Positions 11,601 through 24,137 of a DNA stretch of 64,000 nucleotides are shown here, piece after piece. The notes under the pieces are model-generated. The model was given only the letters and a program-made list of their open reading frames with translations. It had not been told where the DNA came from and searched no databases. The DNA lies in the NCBI RefSeq assembly GCF_040412425.1, contig NC_089755.1:54160798-54224797 (forward strand). The letters run 5' to 3'. Position numbers and translations under genes: made by a program. This DNA is from Macrobrachium rosenbergii. Lineage: Eukaryota; Arthropoda; Malacostraca; Decapoda; Palaemonidae. How positions within the stretch are numbered: the first letter of the stretch is position 1; each line of letters starts with the position of its first letter.

Positions 11601-14261
11601 TAATTACATCAAACATTATTATACTCCAATCTTTAGTCACTTCCTAAGTGGCCTTGGCTAATCACGATTTCCAATAACCGTACCCTTTAAAATGTGGCAT
11701 TCTTACCTGCACGCAGTCTCCAGCATTTTGGCACATTACCGGGTCTATCTGAAGTATATATGAAAAGTTTTAACGATAAAGACACAATAATTCTCTATAC
11801 AAAGTCACCAATGGTGATGCACACTTGTAAGGGCGTCAAGCAAAGGTGTCCCTTGAAAATGAAGAAAGTTTTCTAAGATACTAAAACCTGGTAAAACATA
11901 AAACGACTTATTTCATTGGTTGAGTAATGAAAACGTTTGAGGAAATACGTGGAAAGGATGACAGAGGGAAGCTTTTTAGACTGAACACTAACTGTCAAGT
12001 TACTCTAAACTAGATGGCAGCATATGTTAACAAAGGAGTCTTCATTTCTACATATTACCAGAATCTTAAACCCCATGAATTACGAGGACTTTGTCAAGCA
12101 ATACATATTTTCGATCATCAAAATATTGACATGAATAACGAAATGAAATGAATACCGAGAGTATTTCTTGAGTTGTAAATCTTGTAGAGTATAATTACTT
12201 GTTATTAAATGCAATGTCATAGTAGTTCCCAAAAGAACATGACTCCATTTAACTAATTTGTTTATTATCATTGTTTCTCAGCTGAAGCAGCGCCGGAGAC
12301 GGTTGCCGAAAACAAAATCAATTTTGGCTGGCCGAACTTTTTTAACCCAGAAATGGGGATGATGAGAGAGAAGGGCAGCAAGGACAAAAAGGGCGAGAAG
12401 GTTAAGGGCGGCTTAGACAACGAAGTCGACACGAGCGGAGAAGCGAAGGACGAATATGAAGAACTTATTGATTACACTTTGAAAGTGAGTAAGACTAGAC
12501 TGAGGGGATCTTATTACTCTCAAGGTGGTGGCCTGTTGGTGTGAACTGCAATTAACACTGAAGGTTAAACAGACATAGGAGTTTTTGCTAAAACTGTCAT
12601 AAAATATCGGAGTTTTTGCCAAAACTTTCATAGAATATAGAAAAAAAAACTGATTGAGAGTGCATGATTTTTCATGGTGGTAAGTCTATTTACATAAGCT
12701 ACCTAAAAACTTCTGAAATTCTCTCTCTCTCTCTTTACCCATTCCCCCCATCTCTCGTCCTCTCGAAGTGCGAATAAACGATACCTTTCTCAATTGCAAA
12801 AGAAATTTATTAAACTATAATAACGAGGCTTCTTATTCATTAGGGAGGTCTTCGAGGTACATTACTCCTGCTAAACTCCACAAAGATCGGAGACGTTGGC
12901 AACCTTACTGAAGGAGAAGTGGGCCACCTGACGGAGGCTGCAAGCAAGGTCATGGAAGAGGACGACGCCCAGGACATCGCCGGCAGTGAAGTGACCTCCG
13001 AAGGTGTTAGGCTGATGCTCCCTATCGTCACGAAGAAGCACACCCCAGAACTGGGCAAATATGGAGCAAAAATCATATTTTATGCGAACAGTGAAGAACC
13101 TACCAAGTTTATCTACTACGGCAACTGGTAAGTAGGCCTACTGTGTTGTGTAGAAAAAAATAAGCGAACTCCACCAAACTGGTCTTCCATTTTGTGCATA
13201 GGTCTAATTTTCGAGTGTTGATAAGTAAAGATATTCCCAAACCATTTATTTACCTTGCTTTACATCAGTTACAAGTATATTAAGCTGTGTGACAGCATAA
13301 TAAAACCACATCGTATGTAATTACAGGCCTTCGAATTTTATTTATGTCTTGTTTACCCAAAACGTTAGACCTACCGGCAAAAAAAAAAAAAAAAAAACTC
13401 TTCGATCTACGTCGTTATACACATAGTATCATTCCTACAGGTGCGGCAGAGGAGGTCGAAGTGCACCTGTGGACAACCTGGACAGGTGTTGCCTGGAACA
13501 CGAAACGTGTTATGGACACGCCGTCAAGGAGTGTCCAGACGTCTGGAATAAGCCCTACCAGAAGATGTACGCATGGACAGTCTTGGACAAAGAGGTGGTT
13601 TGTGGTAAGTATGTATTCGAGGGGAAGACCTCACTGAATGGGACCAAGAGTTGGTTACAACCTTATACGTAATTTACATTTTTGATTTCCAATGTCGATT
13701 CATTAATTAATAAAGCTGACATCTGACTCTGGAAAATTCTGATGTGCAAAGAATTCTAGCTGGCAAGGGACAACTATATCAATTTTATGCCGAAATTTTG
13801 CCTTATAATTTATGAACATTTACATCAGTTCCTTTTAAGTACCTGCTGTACTTTTATATACACGCATTTACCTAATGTTTATCTAAACAAATGTGTTCCG
13901 TAGATTCTACACTGTGAATATGCTTTTGGTCACTAGACCTAGTGTACTTTTAAATATACATAGCTGCCTTATGTTTACCTAAACTGATGTTCTACTGTAG
14001 ACTACGCTAAGAACTGGCTTTTGGTTATTTAAGCCAAAGACTATTTAAAAGTTAATTCATTTTACATTAACCTAACACTTGCATATTATCCCTCTGCTCA
14101 CAGTTCGGTCAGAGGTCACCTGCGTCAACCAGGTCTGCGAGTGTGACCGCAAGGCTGCCCTGTGCTTCCAGCATTTCCTGTCCAACCCCTCCGACATAGC
14201 CAAGCACCTGGGCACAAAGACTTCGCATCAGAACGAAACGGACGCTTCTGTAGAACTGTAA
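7733..14261 (+). CDS. Secreted phospholipase A2 (group I/II-like), Glu at the Asp49 position
   Basis: Five exons (7733-7817, 12282-12484, 12844-13127, 13441-13604, 14104-14261; 894 nt) give 297 residues. An in-frame TAG at 7700 precedes the ATG. Residues 1-28 form a signal peptide. Residues 29-180 are an extension with a Lys/Glu-rich part, then a part with N-glycosylation sequons at N107 and N116. The PLA2 domain starts near YYGNWCGRGG (calcium loop, W191-G196), continues through [11 protein letters not shown] with catalytic His211 (His48), and [11 protein letters not shown] with Asp260 (Asp99). The ten cysteines have the canonical spacing for five disulfides; the Cys27-type pair is absent (Asn instead). 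Family enzymes hydrolyse the sn-2 ester of phospholipids using calcium bound by Asp49; here that residue is Glu212, so activity may be reduced or lost. Digestive, immune or non-catalytic roles are all possible. Confidence 0.88.
8357..8411 (+). repeat. G-run tract with G-quadruplex potential
   Basis: Many runs of four or more G separated by single A, then tagg units, on the plus (coding) strand of PLA2 intron 1. Confidence 0.7.
8412..8650 (+). repeat. Duplicated 55-bp segment plus (TA)n
   Basis: 'aaaaccataaaagtagaaga' and the following 'gaatttcatttgagaccatc' occur at about 8414-8464 and again at 8543-8594. The second copy runs into a (TA)26 array at 8599-8650. A short TA stretch also separates the copies. 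Confidence 0.8.
12282..12484 (+). CDS. PLA2 exon 2 (charged N-terminal extension)
   Basis: 203 bases, phase 1 to 0, with donor GTGAGT. It encodes residues 29-96, including [13 protein letters not shown] and a Lys/Gly/Asp-rich linker. I do not recognise a domain. Confidence 0.8.
12844..13127 (+). CDS. PLA2 exon 3 (extension and start of the calcium loop)
   Basis: 284 bases, acceptor TTCATTAG, donor GTAAGT. It encodes residues 97-190 plus two bases of W191. It carries sequons NST (N107) and NLT (N116) and ends at the YYGN that opens the calcium-binding loop. Confidence 0.88.
13441..13604 (+). CDS. PLA2 exon 4 (active site)
   Basis: 164 bases, acceptor TTCCTACAG, donor GTAAGT. It encodes [14 protein letters not shown] and LEHETCY, including catalytic His211 and Glu212 at the usual Asp49 position. 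Confidence 0.92.
14104..14261 (+). CDS. PLA2 exon 5 (C-terminal disulfides, Asp99)
   Basis: 158 bases, acceptor CTGCTCACAG, ending in TAA at 14259-14261. It encodes [11 protein letters not shown] with the Asp99 equivalent (D260) and a 30-residue tail with an N-glycosylation sequon at N289. Confidence 0.9.
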
Positions 14262-14357
14262 TACTGCACAAACCAAAAGCAGTATAAAAAAAGAAGTGAA
14301 TTTTAGAAAGAATACTGTATGTTTTTTGTTTCTGTTTTTGTTGGAAAACAAAGGTTG

Positions 14358-14363
14358 ATTAAA
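14358..14363 (+). promoter_or_regulatory. Candidate PLA2 polyadenylation signal
   Basis: ATTAAA 97 bases after the stop codon, followed by T-rich sequence. It is the nearest plausible signal; a longer 3' UTR is possible. Confidence 0.4.
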
Positions 14364-15546
14364 ATTGTCTAACAATACTTTTTAGTTTTCTTAAGATTTT
14401 CCAGTTGCATGGGAATATTCCCAAAGGTGTTTCTCCAGAAATGACAATATCAAATGGTATTTTTTCTTTCCGCAGTATTCCTCATTGCCCAAAGACAATC
14501 TGTTACAACTTAAGAACTCTTAAAAATTTTAAGTCGAATTCGCCTTAAGAATGCTAGTTATAATTTTGATAAAAATATTTTTATAAATATAAAACACAGA
14601 AACAGCAAAATCATTACGCGTTACGGTTAGCAATGAAGATTACCATATCCCTAACCTTACTTCAATAGTCATTAAATCTGCTAACAACAACATTACATCT
14701 ATTACACTCTCATTAATACCACTTGTAGTTATTTAAATTTAGCAGAGGGGTTAACAGGAGTAATAATAATAATGATTTACAGCTGCAATAATGGCACTCC
14801 AAGAGAATTACAGAAAACTATACAAATATTATAAAGGAAACTCGTCAATCTTGACAGTTGTTGCTCCAGAGTTCAATCAGGAGAATTTTTTTCAAGGGGA
14901 GACTGACATAAATTTCTAGAGTTCACTTGCAATGCCTTTAGTTTGCTGTTATTCGCATGGAAACTTCAGAAATCCTGTCTAATTTTAATTTTCTATAGGT
15001 TTCTTACTGGATTTCCAAGGTTAGTGAGAAATAACCTAATATTTATTTCCGGACTCTATAATTATTTACTATTTCGTAGACAAACAATTATGTCACTAAT
15101 AAAAATATAAGTTTCTAAAATGCTACCTTGAGGAATGACAGACAAGAATGAAGCATTCATCAAGAAAAAAATCTAATGGTTATGTAATGTAAAACTGAAA
15201 TTTAGTAGATACTAGGCGAAAGTTACTAAAGTTTATTATTTAAGTATCCCCATTATTCCATAGAAAATTAAGAATCTTGTCATAGAAAACTGTACTATTA
15301 TTAAGGGGTGTTTATGGGAGACTTACATTTTCCTATGTATCGTTGAAGTTACAAAAAACTACTTCATGTTTTAAGAAAACAATTGCCATATATATGTATA
15401 TAAAATATATTATATAAATGTATATGTATAAATAAAGACAAATTCCAAGAAGGAAAGAGAAAAATGGATTTTGACTTTATATAGTATTTATAATATTCAT
15501 CACGTTCCATATTTTCGTGATTCAGTTATACAAATATATATATACA

Positions 15547-15547
<1 letters not shown>

Positions 15548-15626
<79 letters not shown>
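15548..15626. repeat. (TA)n microsatellite
   Basis: About 39 uninterrupted TA units. Confidence 0.97.
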
Positions 15627-15630
<4 letters not shown>

Positions 15631-16129
15631 TAAACCAACCCCCATCCACTGGAGTGCCTCAAGAACCTGACCATCACTCACTGCAAAATTTGAATTCTTT
15701 ATTTTTTTTTCTTTTCTCCTCTTCAACGAGGTCTTTCCCCTAATAGGGGGCGAAACATACGACCACGCTGGATTGGAATTAGAAATCATCTCCGGAGCCT
15801 TTTAAGTTCAGTTAGGTGTAAAATTGCCAACTCGTTTTAGCTCATCGCAACATTTCATACCAATTGCTTCATAAAGAAAAAGGTTCCTCGGCCGAAAATC
15901 CCCATGTTAAATTGGACTACGGAATGGATGGCCGAATGAAGTGCTTTTTTTTTTTTTGTGAACTTGTCTTTGCTATATAGAACCTGGGTATCTTCATCGC
16001 ACGCATTAGTTCATTTTACCGTTATGGTTATGAACGCGAATGATACAAGAAGATATGATATTCATGCGTCTAACTAAATGCAACGCGCTATATTAGGCCC
16101 ATAACTAGAAACTGCCAGTTTACGTGCAA

Positions 16130-16290
16130 GATGGACGCCGCGTTTTGTACCAACCCTCTTGGGAATGAGCGTGAAAACATTAACAGAAGACAGTAAATGT
16201 CATAAACATACACGAAGGACGGTAAATATCATACACATAAACCAAAGACATAAATATAAAAAAAACATAAACACTAGGCAGTAAATATGC
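16130..16290 (+). repeat. Repeat related to the MITE at 18052
   Basis: Shares 'gccg(c/t)gttt...gtacca', 'gacggtaaat' and 'cataaacata' blocks with the interior of the MITE at 18052-18233. Terminal inverted repeats are not clear in this copy, so it looks decayed or partial. Confidence 0.5.
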
Positions 16291-16882
16291 CGGTCGGCGA
16301 TTGGCGGCAACCAGGCAGCGGTAGTAGTAGTCAGTTTTACTCTTACAAGTAGATTCAGAAGAAGATATTTAACAAAACATAAGTTGCAAAACAATTAACA
16401 TTCAGGAATGAGTATAAACACATGAAGTCGATTGCCGTGAGCCTTTAAATATGCCTCTGTTATCTCCTCTTTTGTGAGACAATTTATAGTGTGGCGATGG
16501 CAATTAGTAGGCCTAGGCCTACATTACAAGAACATCCGATGTTTTCCAAACCTAGCGGTCCTATGCTTTTGATGTTAAGTCTTCTGAACTTCTTAATACG
16601 ACAGTCATAAGGAGGAATTTCAGTTTCACGATTATACCACTAGTGAGGAAGAATGCCAACGAATGTTGACAAACTGTTCGAAGACGATAAAAAAGGAATC
16701 AATGCTGAAAGTTGTTGCTAATTTAAAGATCAAGTTTCCCCAACCCCAGAGAGAACTGCAAACGTGGAGCTTGGCTTGTCATCAGTACGACAATCAGAGG
16801 TTAGATAATCCTCTGGAACAGGCCTGAAAAGCAGCTGCACATTTAATTGCTCATTTGTGAGAAAAAGGAAAACAATAGCAAG

Positions 16883-16884
<2 letters not shown>

Positions 16885-16943
<59 letters not shown>

Positions 16944-16955
16944 TATATATATATT
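16885..16955. repeat. (TA)n microsatellite
   Basis: TA array with one AA slip near 16936. Confidence 0.95.
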
Positions 16956-17046
16956 TATATTCTGGATATATTATAACCTATATAAAACCAACATTCTGGA
17001 AGGTTATAACTACCAAAATCAGTCTCTAACAATGTCACAATGTCGT

Positions 17047-17049
<3 letters not shown>

Positions 17050-17110
<61 letters not shown>
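17050..17110. repeat. (GA)n microsatellite
   Basis: About 30 uninterrupted GA units. Confidence 0.97.
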
Positions 17111-17112
<2 letters not shown>

Positions 17113-17436
17113 CAATAAATGACTCAACAAACAAACAGAAAAAAGTTAATGGACGATTCAGAATGCATCAAAACTAACAATTTTTCGTCACGCATTAGCA
17201 ACTTTCACGCGTGGCTTAAAAAAAAAAAAACACTGCTAGCTTTGAAAAAGTTTCACCCGTGCACAGATACGTAAGCATATGAACAGCGTGCTGCGTATTT
17301 TTTTAAATTTTTTTTTTACACCTTTAAACGCCATATTCCCAACTTTATCAATTATTCGTGACTCCTTTCTCTTTAATTCCTCACTACTCTTCCTCCGCTA
17401 CACCCCACGCCCCTGACCGCCCACCCCCCCGACTCC

Positions 17437-17680
17437 CCCTCTCTCTCTCTCTCTCACATTCATACAGAAATGAAGTATACTACTGCTTTTTTTTTTTTTT
17501 TACTGAATGTTTTATACAGTTTACATATATTCATAATTGTAATCACAGACGGTGCAAAGCATAGTAAGGCTATCCATTTCTCTCTCTCTCTCTCTCTCTC
17601 ATACACACATTCATACAGAAATGTCCTACAATACTTCTTTTTCATTGAATGTTTTAGTCAGTTTACAAGTATTCATACAC
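17437..17680 (+). repeat. Tandem duplication of about 150 bp containing (CT)n
   Basis: Two units each run from a CT array through 'cattcatacagaaatg' to 'tgaatgtttta' and 'cagtttaca'. Confidence 0.65.
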
Positions 17681-18051
17681 ACAAATGTATACGTATACAT
17701 ATAAATATTATATATATAATGTATATATATTTATATAATGGTATGGGATGATAGTATAATGCAAAACTACAAGGTTTATCAGTTTAGCAAAACTGATTCA
17801 CTCCTCCACTATGATTCTTGGGTTTCTCATATCCTCAAACAAATGAATAATCTTAACATGCCTATCATAAATATTTTTCCAAATGTTAAGTCTTTTCTAA
17901 TTAATCACTCAGTATTTGTATGGTGAAATTTTACTCCAGATCACTAATGCATTTTGGACTTGAAAATGTAATTTTCCTGTGTTTTAATATGTGCTTTGAA
18001 CCCTTCTGATGTTCGTTTCATTCGCAACCTCACCTAACCTAGGGGAGTTCA

Positions 18052-18233
18052 GGTCATTTCGGCCGTAAGTCATTTAGGCTGGGCGCCGTGTTTAGTACCA
18101 GTCCCGTGGGGATGTACGTAAAACATAAAATAATGACGGTAAATACCATAAACATAATGGCATATGCCATAAACATAACGTCTTACGGTGTTTTGGATGT
18201 TACGGCCTAAATGACTTATGGTCAAAACGACCA
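18052..18233. mobile_element. MITE with 28-bp terminal inverted repeats
   Basis: The left terminus 18052-18079 (GGTCATTTC...TCATTTAGGC) is the reverse complement of 18206-18233 with four mismatches, all transitions. The 182-bp element has no coding capacity. Its interior repeats 'ccataaacataa' blocks. No target-site duplication is obvious. Confidence 0.75.
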
Positions 18234-20043
18234 AGACCACGCTGGTCCTTATCCTAGTGCATGATATTAGTTTGAAAACATTCCATAAATTTTAAGGTAC
18301 AGTTCTTAATCTGCATGAGAACTTAAATGGGATTGAGGTCCTTGTGTTTCACTGGTTTTGTATTTTTCCCCACAAAAACCCTAATTTCCCACTGTGGTCA
18401 ACAGACTTGTAGAATTTAATGGTTTGGACTACTGTTGCAGACTACTATCTCTAAAAGTAAGTATTTGCGAACAAAATACCAGAAACGTTCAAAACACACA
18501 GTAGAACATATGCAAATGATATTTTCAAGCCCAAAATGCAACATCTGTTTAAAGTAGAATAATGGGCCTACCAAGTGTATCATGCCTTCTCTGAAATCTT
18601 TCAGGAATTACTGTACACCCACCCACAACCATTATTATACAATAGCCTAGCCTAATCCCTCAAGAACGCTAACATGCTATAAAAATACCAAGTCTTAAGC
18701 TAACCTCTGCAACTACTTCAACATCACTAAACAACTGAATAATCATCACAAAAGCTTTGTCATGATAACCACACCATAGACCTAACCTATAGCAGCCTAT
18801 TGGGCATATTGATCAACACAAATATTAGCTTAATCTAAGGCAGATCAACAATTTAAAAAAAAATACAATGAAAACTTGGTAAGCCTGAGCTACAAGAACA
18901 CAAACCCAACTGCAGACAGCCTTTGGCTAATCCCAGCCTACACTATCAAAGTTACACTCCCTACTGTATCTCTTACAGCAGTTCAGAACACCAGAAACTT
19001 ACCTGTACAGGTATGACAGTAGTAGTGATGAGCACTAACCTGAAAAATTAGCTCTAATGCTGACCACCCACTGAATTCTAAAAGGCGATGGGAAATCAAA
19101 CGTCAGCGTGAAAGCACGGTTTTATAAGCTGTCAAGACCTTTACAACGGCACCCCCAAAAAGGACCGAATGCCGAAGAGCGAAATTTAATGTAAATTCAT
19201 CAATTACGAAATCGAATTGTGAATGTGATGATATATTACAAAATTAAAAAACGAATTAACTGAGTGTGTCCTCACTCAGGAGGCTAATGTAGTATAAACT
19301 TCATAACCTTGTATTGGAAGGTACACTTGGTTTCATTCACAGTGGTTAAAGTAGCAGATAGTACATGCTTCTGTTGTTTACTCACGGCAGTGTTATGAAA
19401 CCTTTATTATCTTTATTCTTAATCAGCGGCAACCGTTGCTCAGCCGCTCCCCCTCCCCCCCACAAAAAAAAATACAGTATACAGCTATAAGTACACAGAA
19501 GTGCTGTGGTCAGGGAGATATGAAGCTGGATTTTAAAACAGGTTATTGATCAGATTCCTAAATCTACAGATACGGTGACGCCAATTAACGTCGAACGCTT
19601 CAGATCTTTTGCTTTGTCAATTTTGAAATGCTGTTTATTTGGTATTAATTTTTAGCCAACATTGTTTATAGGCCTTAAGATGTCTTTAATGCCTGCCACC
19701 ACAAGAGCTGGAGGCTGCTACATGCTTTTCAGAGCATCAGCAGCAGCTACATTATTTGAGGTTCCACTTTGCCAGAATACTCAGCCCCAGGAACCTTTCA
19801 AGCCTTTTTTTGTCCAGCTGTGAAGAGGTTTCCTTTGCAGTATTTGAGATTTAGATGCTCTTAAGCTCAAGGGAAAGTCCGATTTATTAAAACTTGTCTA
19901 CAAATCCAAGAACTGGGGATCTTTCAGCCAATCAGTGTTAAAGACGGTGAGGAGAGCGAGTTAGGGTGGTTGGACAGCAAGATTGGAGAAAGAAAGCAGA
20001 ACGGATTTTAAAGTAGAAGGGTAAAAAGTAGATTTAGGAAGGG

Positions 20044-20118
20044 CACTGCAAACATACTTTAGTAAGCCTACAGTGCACCACGTGACGTGCACTGGAGGCA
20101 CTACCACCCTACGTGGTT
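20044..20118 (+). repeat. Dispersed family A, 3' fragment
   Basis: Contains the terminal inverted motif cagtgcaccacg...gtgcactg at 20071-20094 and the following 'ggcactaccaccctacg' block seen in full copies. Confidence 0.6.
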
Positions 20119-21570
20119 CAAAATAAAGTGTAGCTCTTATTCGGTCTTTATAGGTTTGTGTCTTACCTTGCTGTTTTTGTGTTTAAATATTTACTTATTT
20201 GTGAATTAATTTTTGACACGTATGGGCGTTCATATTGCGCGGTTACTTGTTTGACATGTGAATGTTCTGTAGGCCTGTCGTATATTTTTATGGTCGTTCA
20301 TTTTGTCGTTGATATTAGTGTATATTATCTTCATAGGCTCTCTCAGCGCCGTGCCATCTTTTCTTCATATGCATCAGAGAACTTGACCTACTATGAGCTA
20401 ATATGCAAATGTGATCTTGTCTCCTATAACCCAAGGTCAAGAGAATATTCTCTAGACCTTGCTATAACCAGCGGGATTAAAGAAGAATCGTAATGACCTG
20501 CAAGTCATCTTACTAAGTGTTTGACATCACTTCATTCCCTAATAGAGAAATTATATCAAATATTTTTCTGGTTACCACAGAATTTATATCAACAATCAAA
20601 TATTTATAATGTTCAGCGAGTATGAACTTGATTCAAACCGTGAGGTTAAAAGGTTGAAAGCTAAAGATCAAACTGGTCTTACAGTAGGCTTCTACGAAGC
20701 GTTTAACGTCGGGAATTTTACGAAGGAGCCGATTTCAGTGCGACGCCTAAATCATTTATATTATTCGTAAACCACAAAGTGACTTACCACACAGTAAAAG
20801 TCTTGCCAAAGACAACATAATGTGGATTGTATTTTCTGATGCATCAGATGTGGGTGAATTGCATCACTGCTATAAGTCCTTAGTATTGTTGTTATATTTT
20901 TGCGTTGAAGAATTTCATTTTTAAGAGAAAGGACCAAAAGATTTCGCTTGAGAATTTGTACGAAATGATTTAATGGGTTTTTATAAATCTCCGTATGTTG
21001 GTAAACAGTATTTAATTGTTTTTTAAAAAATATGAAAAATTAAGTTATTCATGATGGAGACCTTTCTCTTCTCTCTCTCTCTCATATCTCCTCTCCAACA
21101 AGCTATAATGTTTTTCTTCGTTTTTACTACCTTTCAGTCCGTCGTTGAAACCTTGAGCTCTCTCTCTCTCTCTTTCCATGGCCGATTATTTTTTCGGTCT
21201 CCGAGACCACTAGGACCGATGACACATTCCTCCTCCCCGGTCCTTCCGAAAACGAGGGATTTTGACTTCCTTTTTCGGCAGTTTCCTTTTTTGACTTCCT
21301 TGCATCATTCCGTCTTGTTCTACGGCCGGAATCCCAAAGGTCGTTCTGTCTCTCTCTCTCTCTCTCTCTATGTATGTCTGGCTTGTGTGTGTGTGTAAGT
21401 GTGTGTGTGTGTATGTGTAAGTGTGTGTATTTTCCAAGCCGCCATCGTGTTTGCGGATCTGATGGCAAGGTATGAGGAGAGATACTGAAACTGGAGTATC
21501 AAGGTTCCCGAAATCCCATCTCTGAGTGGAACTTGGCAACTGGCCTCCCGTTCACATCGATCTTACGGAG

Positions 21571-21572
<2 letters not shown>

Positions 21573-21643
<71 letters not shown>
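21573..21643. repeat. (GA)n microsatellite
   Basis: About 35 GA units. A short (GT)n lies upstream at 21388-21431. Confidence 0.97.
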
Positions 21644-21644
<1 letters not shown>

Positions 21645-21737
21645 ACCAGAGCTCAAGGCTTCAACGACGGACTAACGGGGAATAAGAATGGAGGAAAAAC
21701 ACTTTTATAACTTGTAGAAGGAGAAGAAGAGGAAGGA

Positions 21738-21740
<3 letters not shown>

Positions 21741-21792
<52 letters not shown>
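21741..21792. repeat. (GA)n microsatellite
   Basis: 26 GA units, 98 bases from the previous array. Confidence 0.97.
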
Positions 21793-21798
<6 letters not shown>

Positions 21799-23020
21799 AT
21801 AAGGCCATAGAAAGTCACAGATATCAACTGGAGAACTATTTAAGATTCATACGTTTTATCAAAGTTCTTTCCCCTCCTTTTCCAGCGCCTAAGGAAACTC
21901 TTTTTCCCCCCCTCGATGTTTCCATTCTGGTCGCGGAATGGATGAATCTGATGTCTCACGCGAAGAGTTTTTACGGCGAATTTTCGTTTTAATAAACGTT
22001 CTTTCGTGTATATCAGTCAGTTCGCCTTTGGTAACCAACATAAACCAGCATTTATATCAAGCAACCTTCATACACAAAAATATATAAACGTCTCGATTCC
22101 CCTTAAATATATTCAACGAATATTATTATTATTATTATTATTATTACATCACCTCTCAAAGATGTCTTTATTTAACGAACTTTACAACTTGAAATGGAAA
22201 ACGAGAAAAAAATAAAAACAAGAAATAAAACCTGGCCGCTTTCTCGGCATAATCTGTTCAAAAACCTACAAAGCTTCCTAGCGTGGCTTCTTAAAGACAT
22301 AAGCCGGAAGATGCTGTCCTGATTGGTCGACGGCTGTTACCGGTCAGCCAATCAGGATGCGTCGTGTCCGATACCGTGGACAATGATGGTAATAACCGAG
22401 TGAGGGGTGCCAGTACTTCTCCATTTCACCCAATTCTTTCTCTTTATTCCTTTTTATTCGTTGTTTTTCCTCCGTCAGCGAATTGGTTGAACGGTTTTTT
22501 TCCTCCTGGCGCATTTTCGAAGTTATGTTACCGCAGGGCATGACGATAAATAAGCGATAAAACCTGAAGAGTTAAAAAGACATCTATTACACTTGACACT
22601 TTGCATCTCAACTTTTTCGACACTTTAACCTTCTTCTTGGGGCCAAGGTAAATATTTCGACGAGAGTTGTAACGTTTGAAAGAGTGATAATCAAAGCGCA
22701 AGATCACTGAGGCGGGATAATCGTAATAATCTTAAAGATAATTGATGCCAATATACCGCAACGGCCGATTTTACAAGAATATGAACGAGCGGTCGAGACT
22801 CGAGATCAGTCTGCGTACGAAAACAGATATTTAAAACTATCGAGATTTTATACTGAACGGTGTCGAGTCTGGATAAATTGTGCATGACGAATAAGGAACG
22901 CAGTTTATTGATGCTGTCGTTTGTACAATTCAAACTCTTATATATATTTTACAATACTAATATATTTTTAATAATTTAAGTCGCCCGGCGGAGACGATCA
23001 GGATATATTTTTCTATGTTC

Positions 23021-23157
<137 letters not shown>

Positions 23158-23592
23158 CAAAATAGGACATATTTTCGATTTTTTAATTTCAAATATTTCC
23201 CAAAAGGGGGAACAGAGATTATTTAGACTTGAGAACAATTAACCAAATTAATCGCTTCATTTTAAATCATGTTCACTTAAATACAACCGACATTGTGTTG
23301 TCAGTTTTATTTACGCTTTCAGCAATAAAAATATGAAGATGCCTTAGTCGCCCAAAACAAGATCAGTCAGAGAAAAGAAAAATTTTAGCGATGTTAGGTG
23401 GCCTTCTTGGGTAGCAACGAATCCGGTGGGAACACAGAGGAAGATAGCTCCATGACCTAGGAATTATTGGAAAGGACGAGAAATCATTAGTTGATTCTCG
23501 AGTTCCCAATTTCCACATGTACAGTACATTAGGGAGTGTTAAGCCAAGCTCTTAAAACATGGTGCGGAAAGCGGTGATGGCCTACTGTCACA

Positions 23593-23790
23593 AATGGAAT
23601 GGAATATTAAATTTAAGCCAATGGCCAAGCGCTGGAACCTATGAGGTCATTCAGCTCTGAAGGGGAAAATTGAGAGTAAAAAGGTTTTATTAAAGGTGTA
23701 ACAGGAGGAAAACCCGCAGTTGCACCATGGAAAAATTTTAAGGAGAGGGTGGAAAGTAAGATGGGAAGAGAATATGAACGGAGGAGACCA
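23593..23790 (+). repeat. Dispersed family A, 5' part
   Basis: Carries the 'ggccaagcgctggaacctat', 'gtgtaacaggaggaaaac' and 'gagagggtggaaagtaagat' blocks. It diverges before the terminal inverted motif. Confidence 0.7.
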
Positions 23791-24137
23791 ACATTTTGAA
23801 GGACCTGTACTTAAAAGACAGATGTGGATTAGTGACGAGATGAGAGGGAATTTTCTCGACAACATGAAGAACTAGTGTATGGACGCACCTCCCATTTGTG
23901 AGAACCATATCCTATACAAGGATAAATAAGTCCTACATGAATTAAAACCTGCCGAGATGAGAGATACGAGGCAAGCGCAAAGCGCATGCGCCTTTTCGGA
24001 AGCGGAGTTCACCAGGGTCATACTATGATCCTCAGGGAATTCAAATTCATTTCGAAGGCCAATGATGAATCTCGAAAGTTACTGGGAAACTGATATGGGA
24101 AGTTTGCCCAGTACTGTGGAGGCCTACATCAAGTGAA

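Larger units (their letters stand above)
7818..12281 (+). other. PLA2 intron 1 (4.46 kb)
   Basis: Begins GTAAGG and ends TTGTTTCTCAG. It contains a G-run tract (8357-8411), a duplicated segment around a (TA)n array (8412-8650), a 43-base palindrome (9971-10013), and AT-rich sequence. I see no additional exon. Confidence 0.75.

Noticed and set aside
20158..20493. 111-codon plus-strand open frame in unique sequence
   Set aside because: Composition is AT-driven and hydrophobic. No recognised motif, no splice partners, and no match to any family I know.
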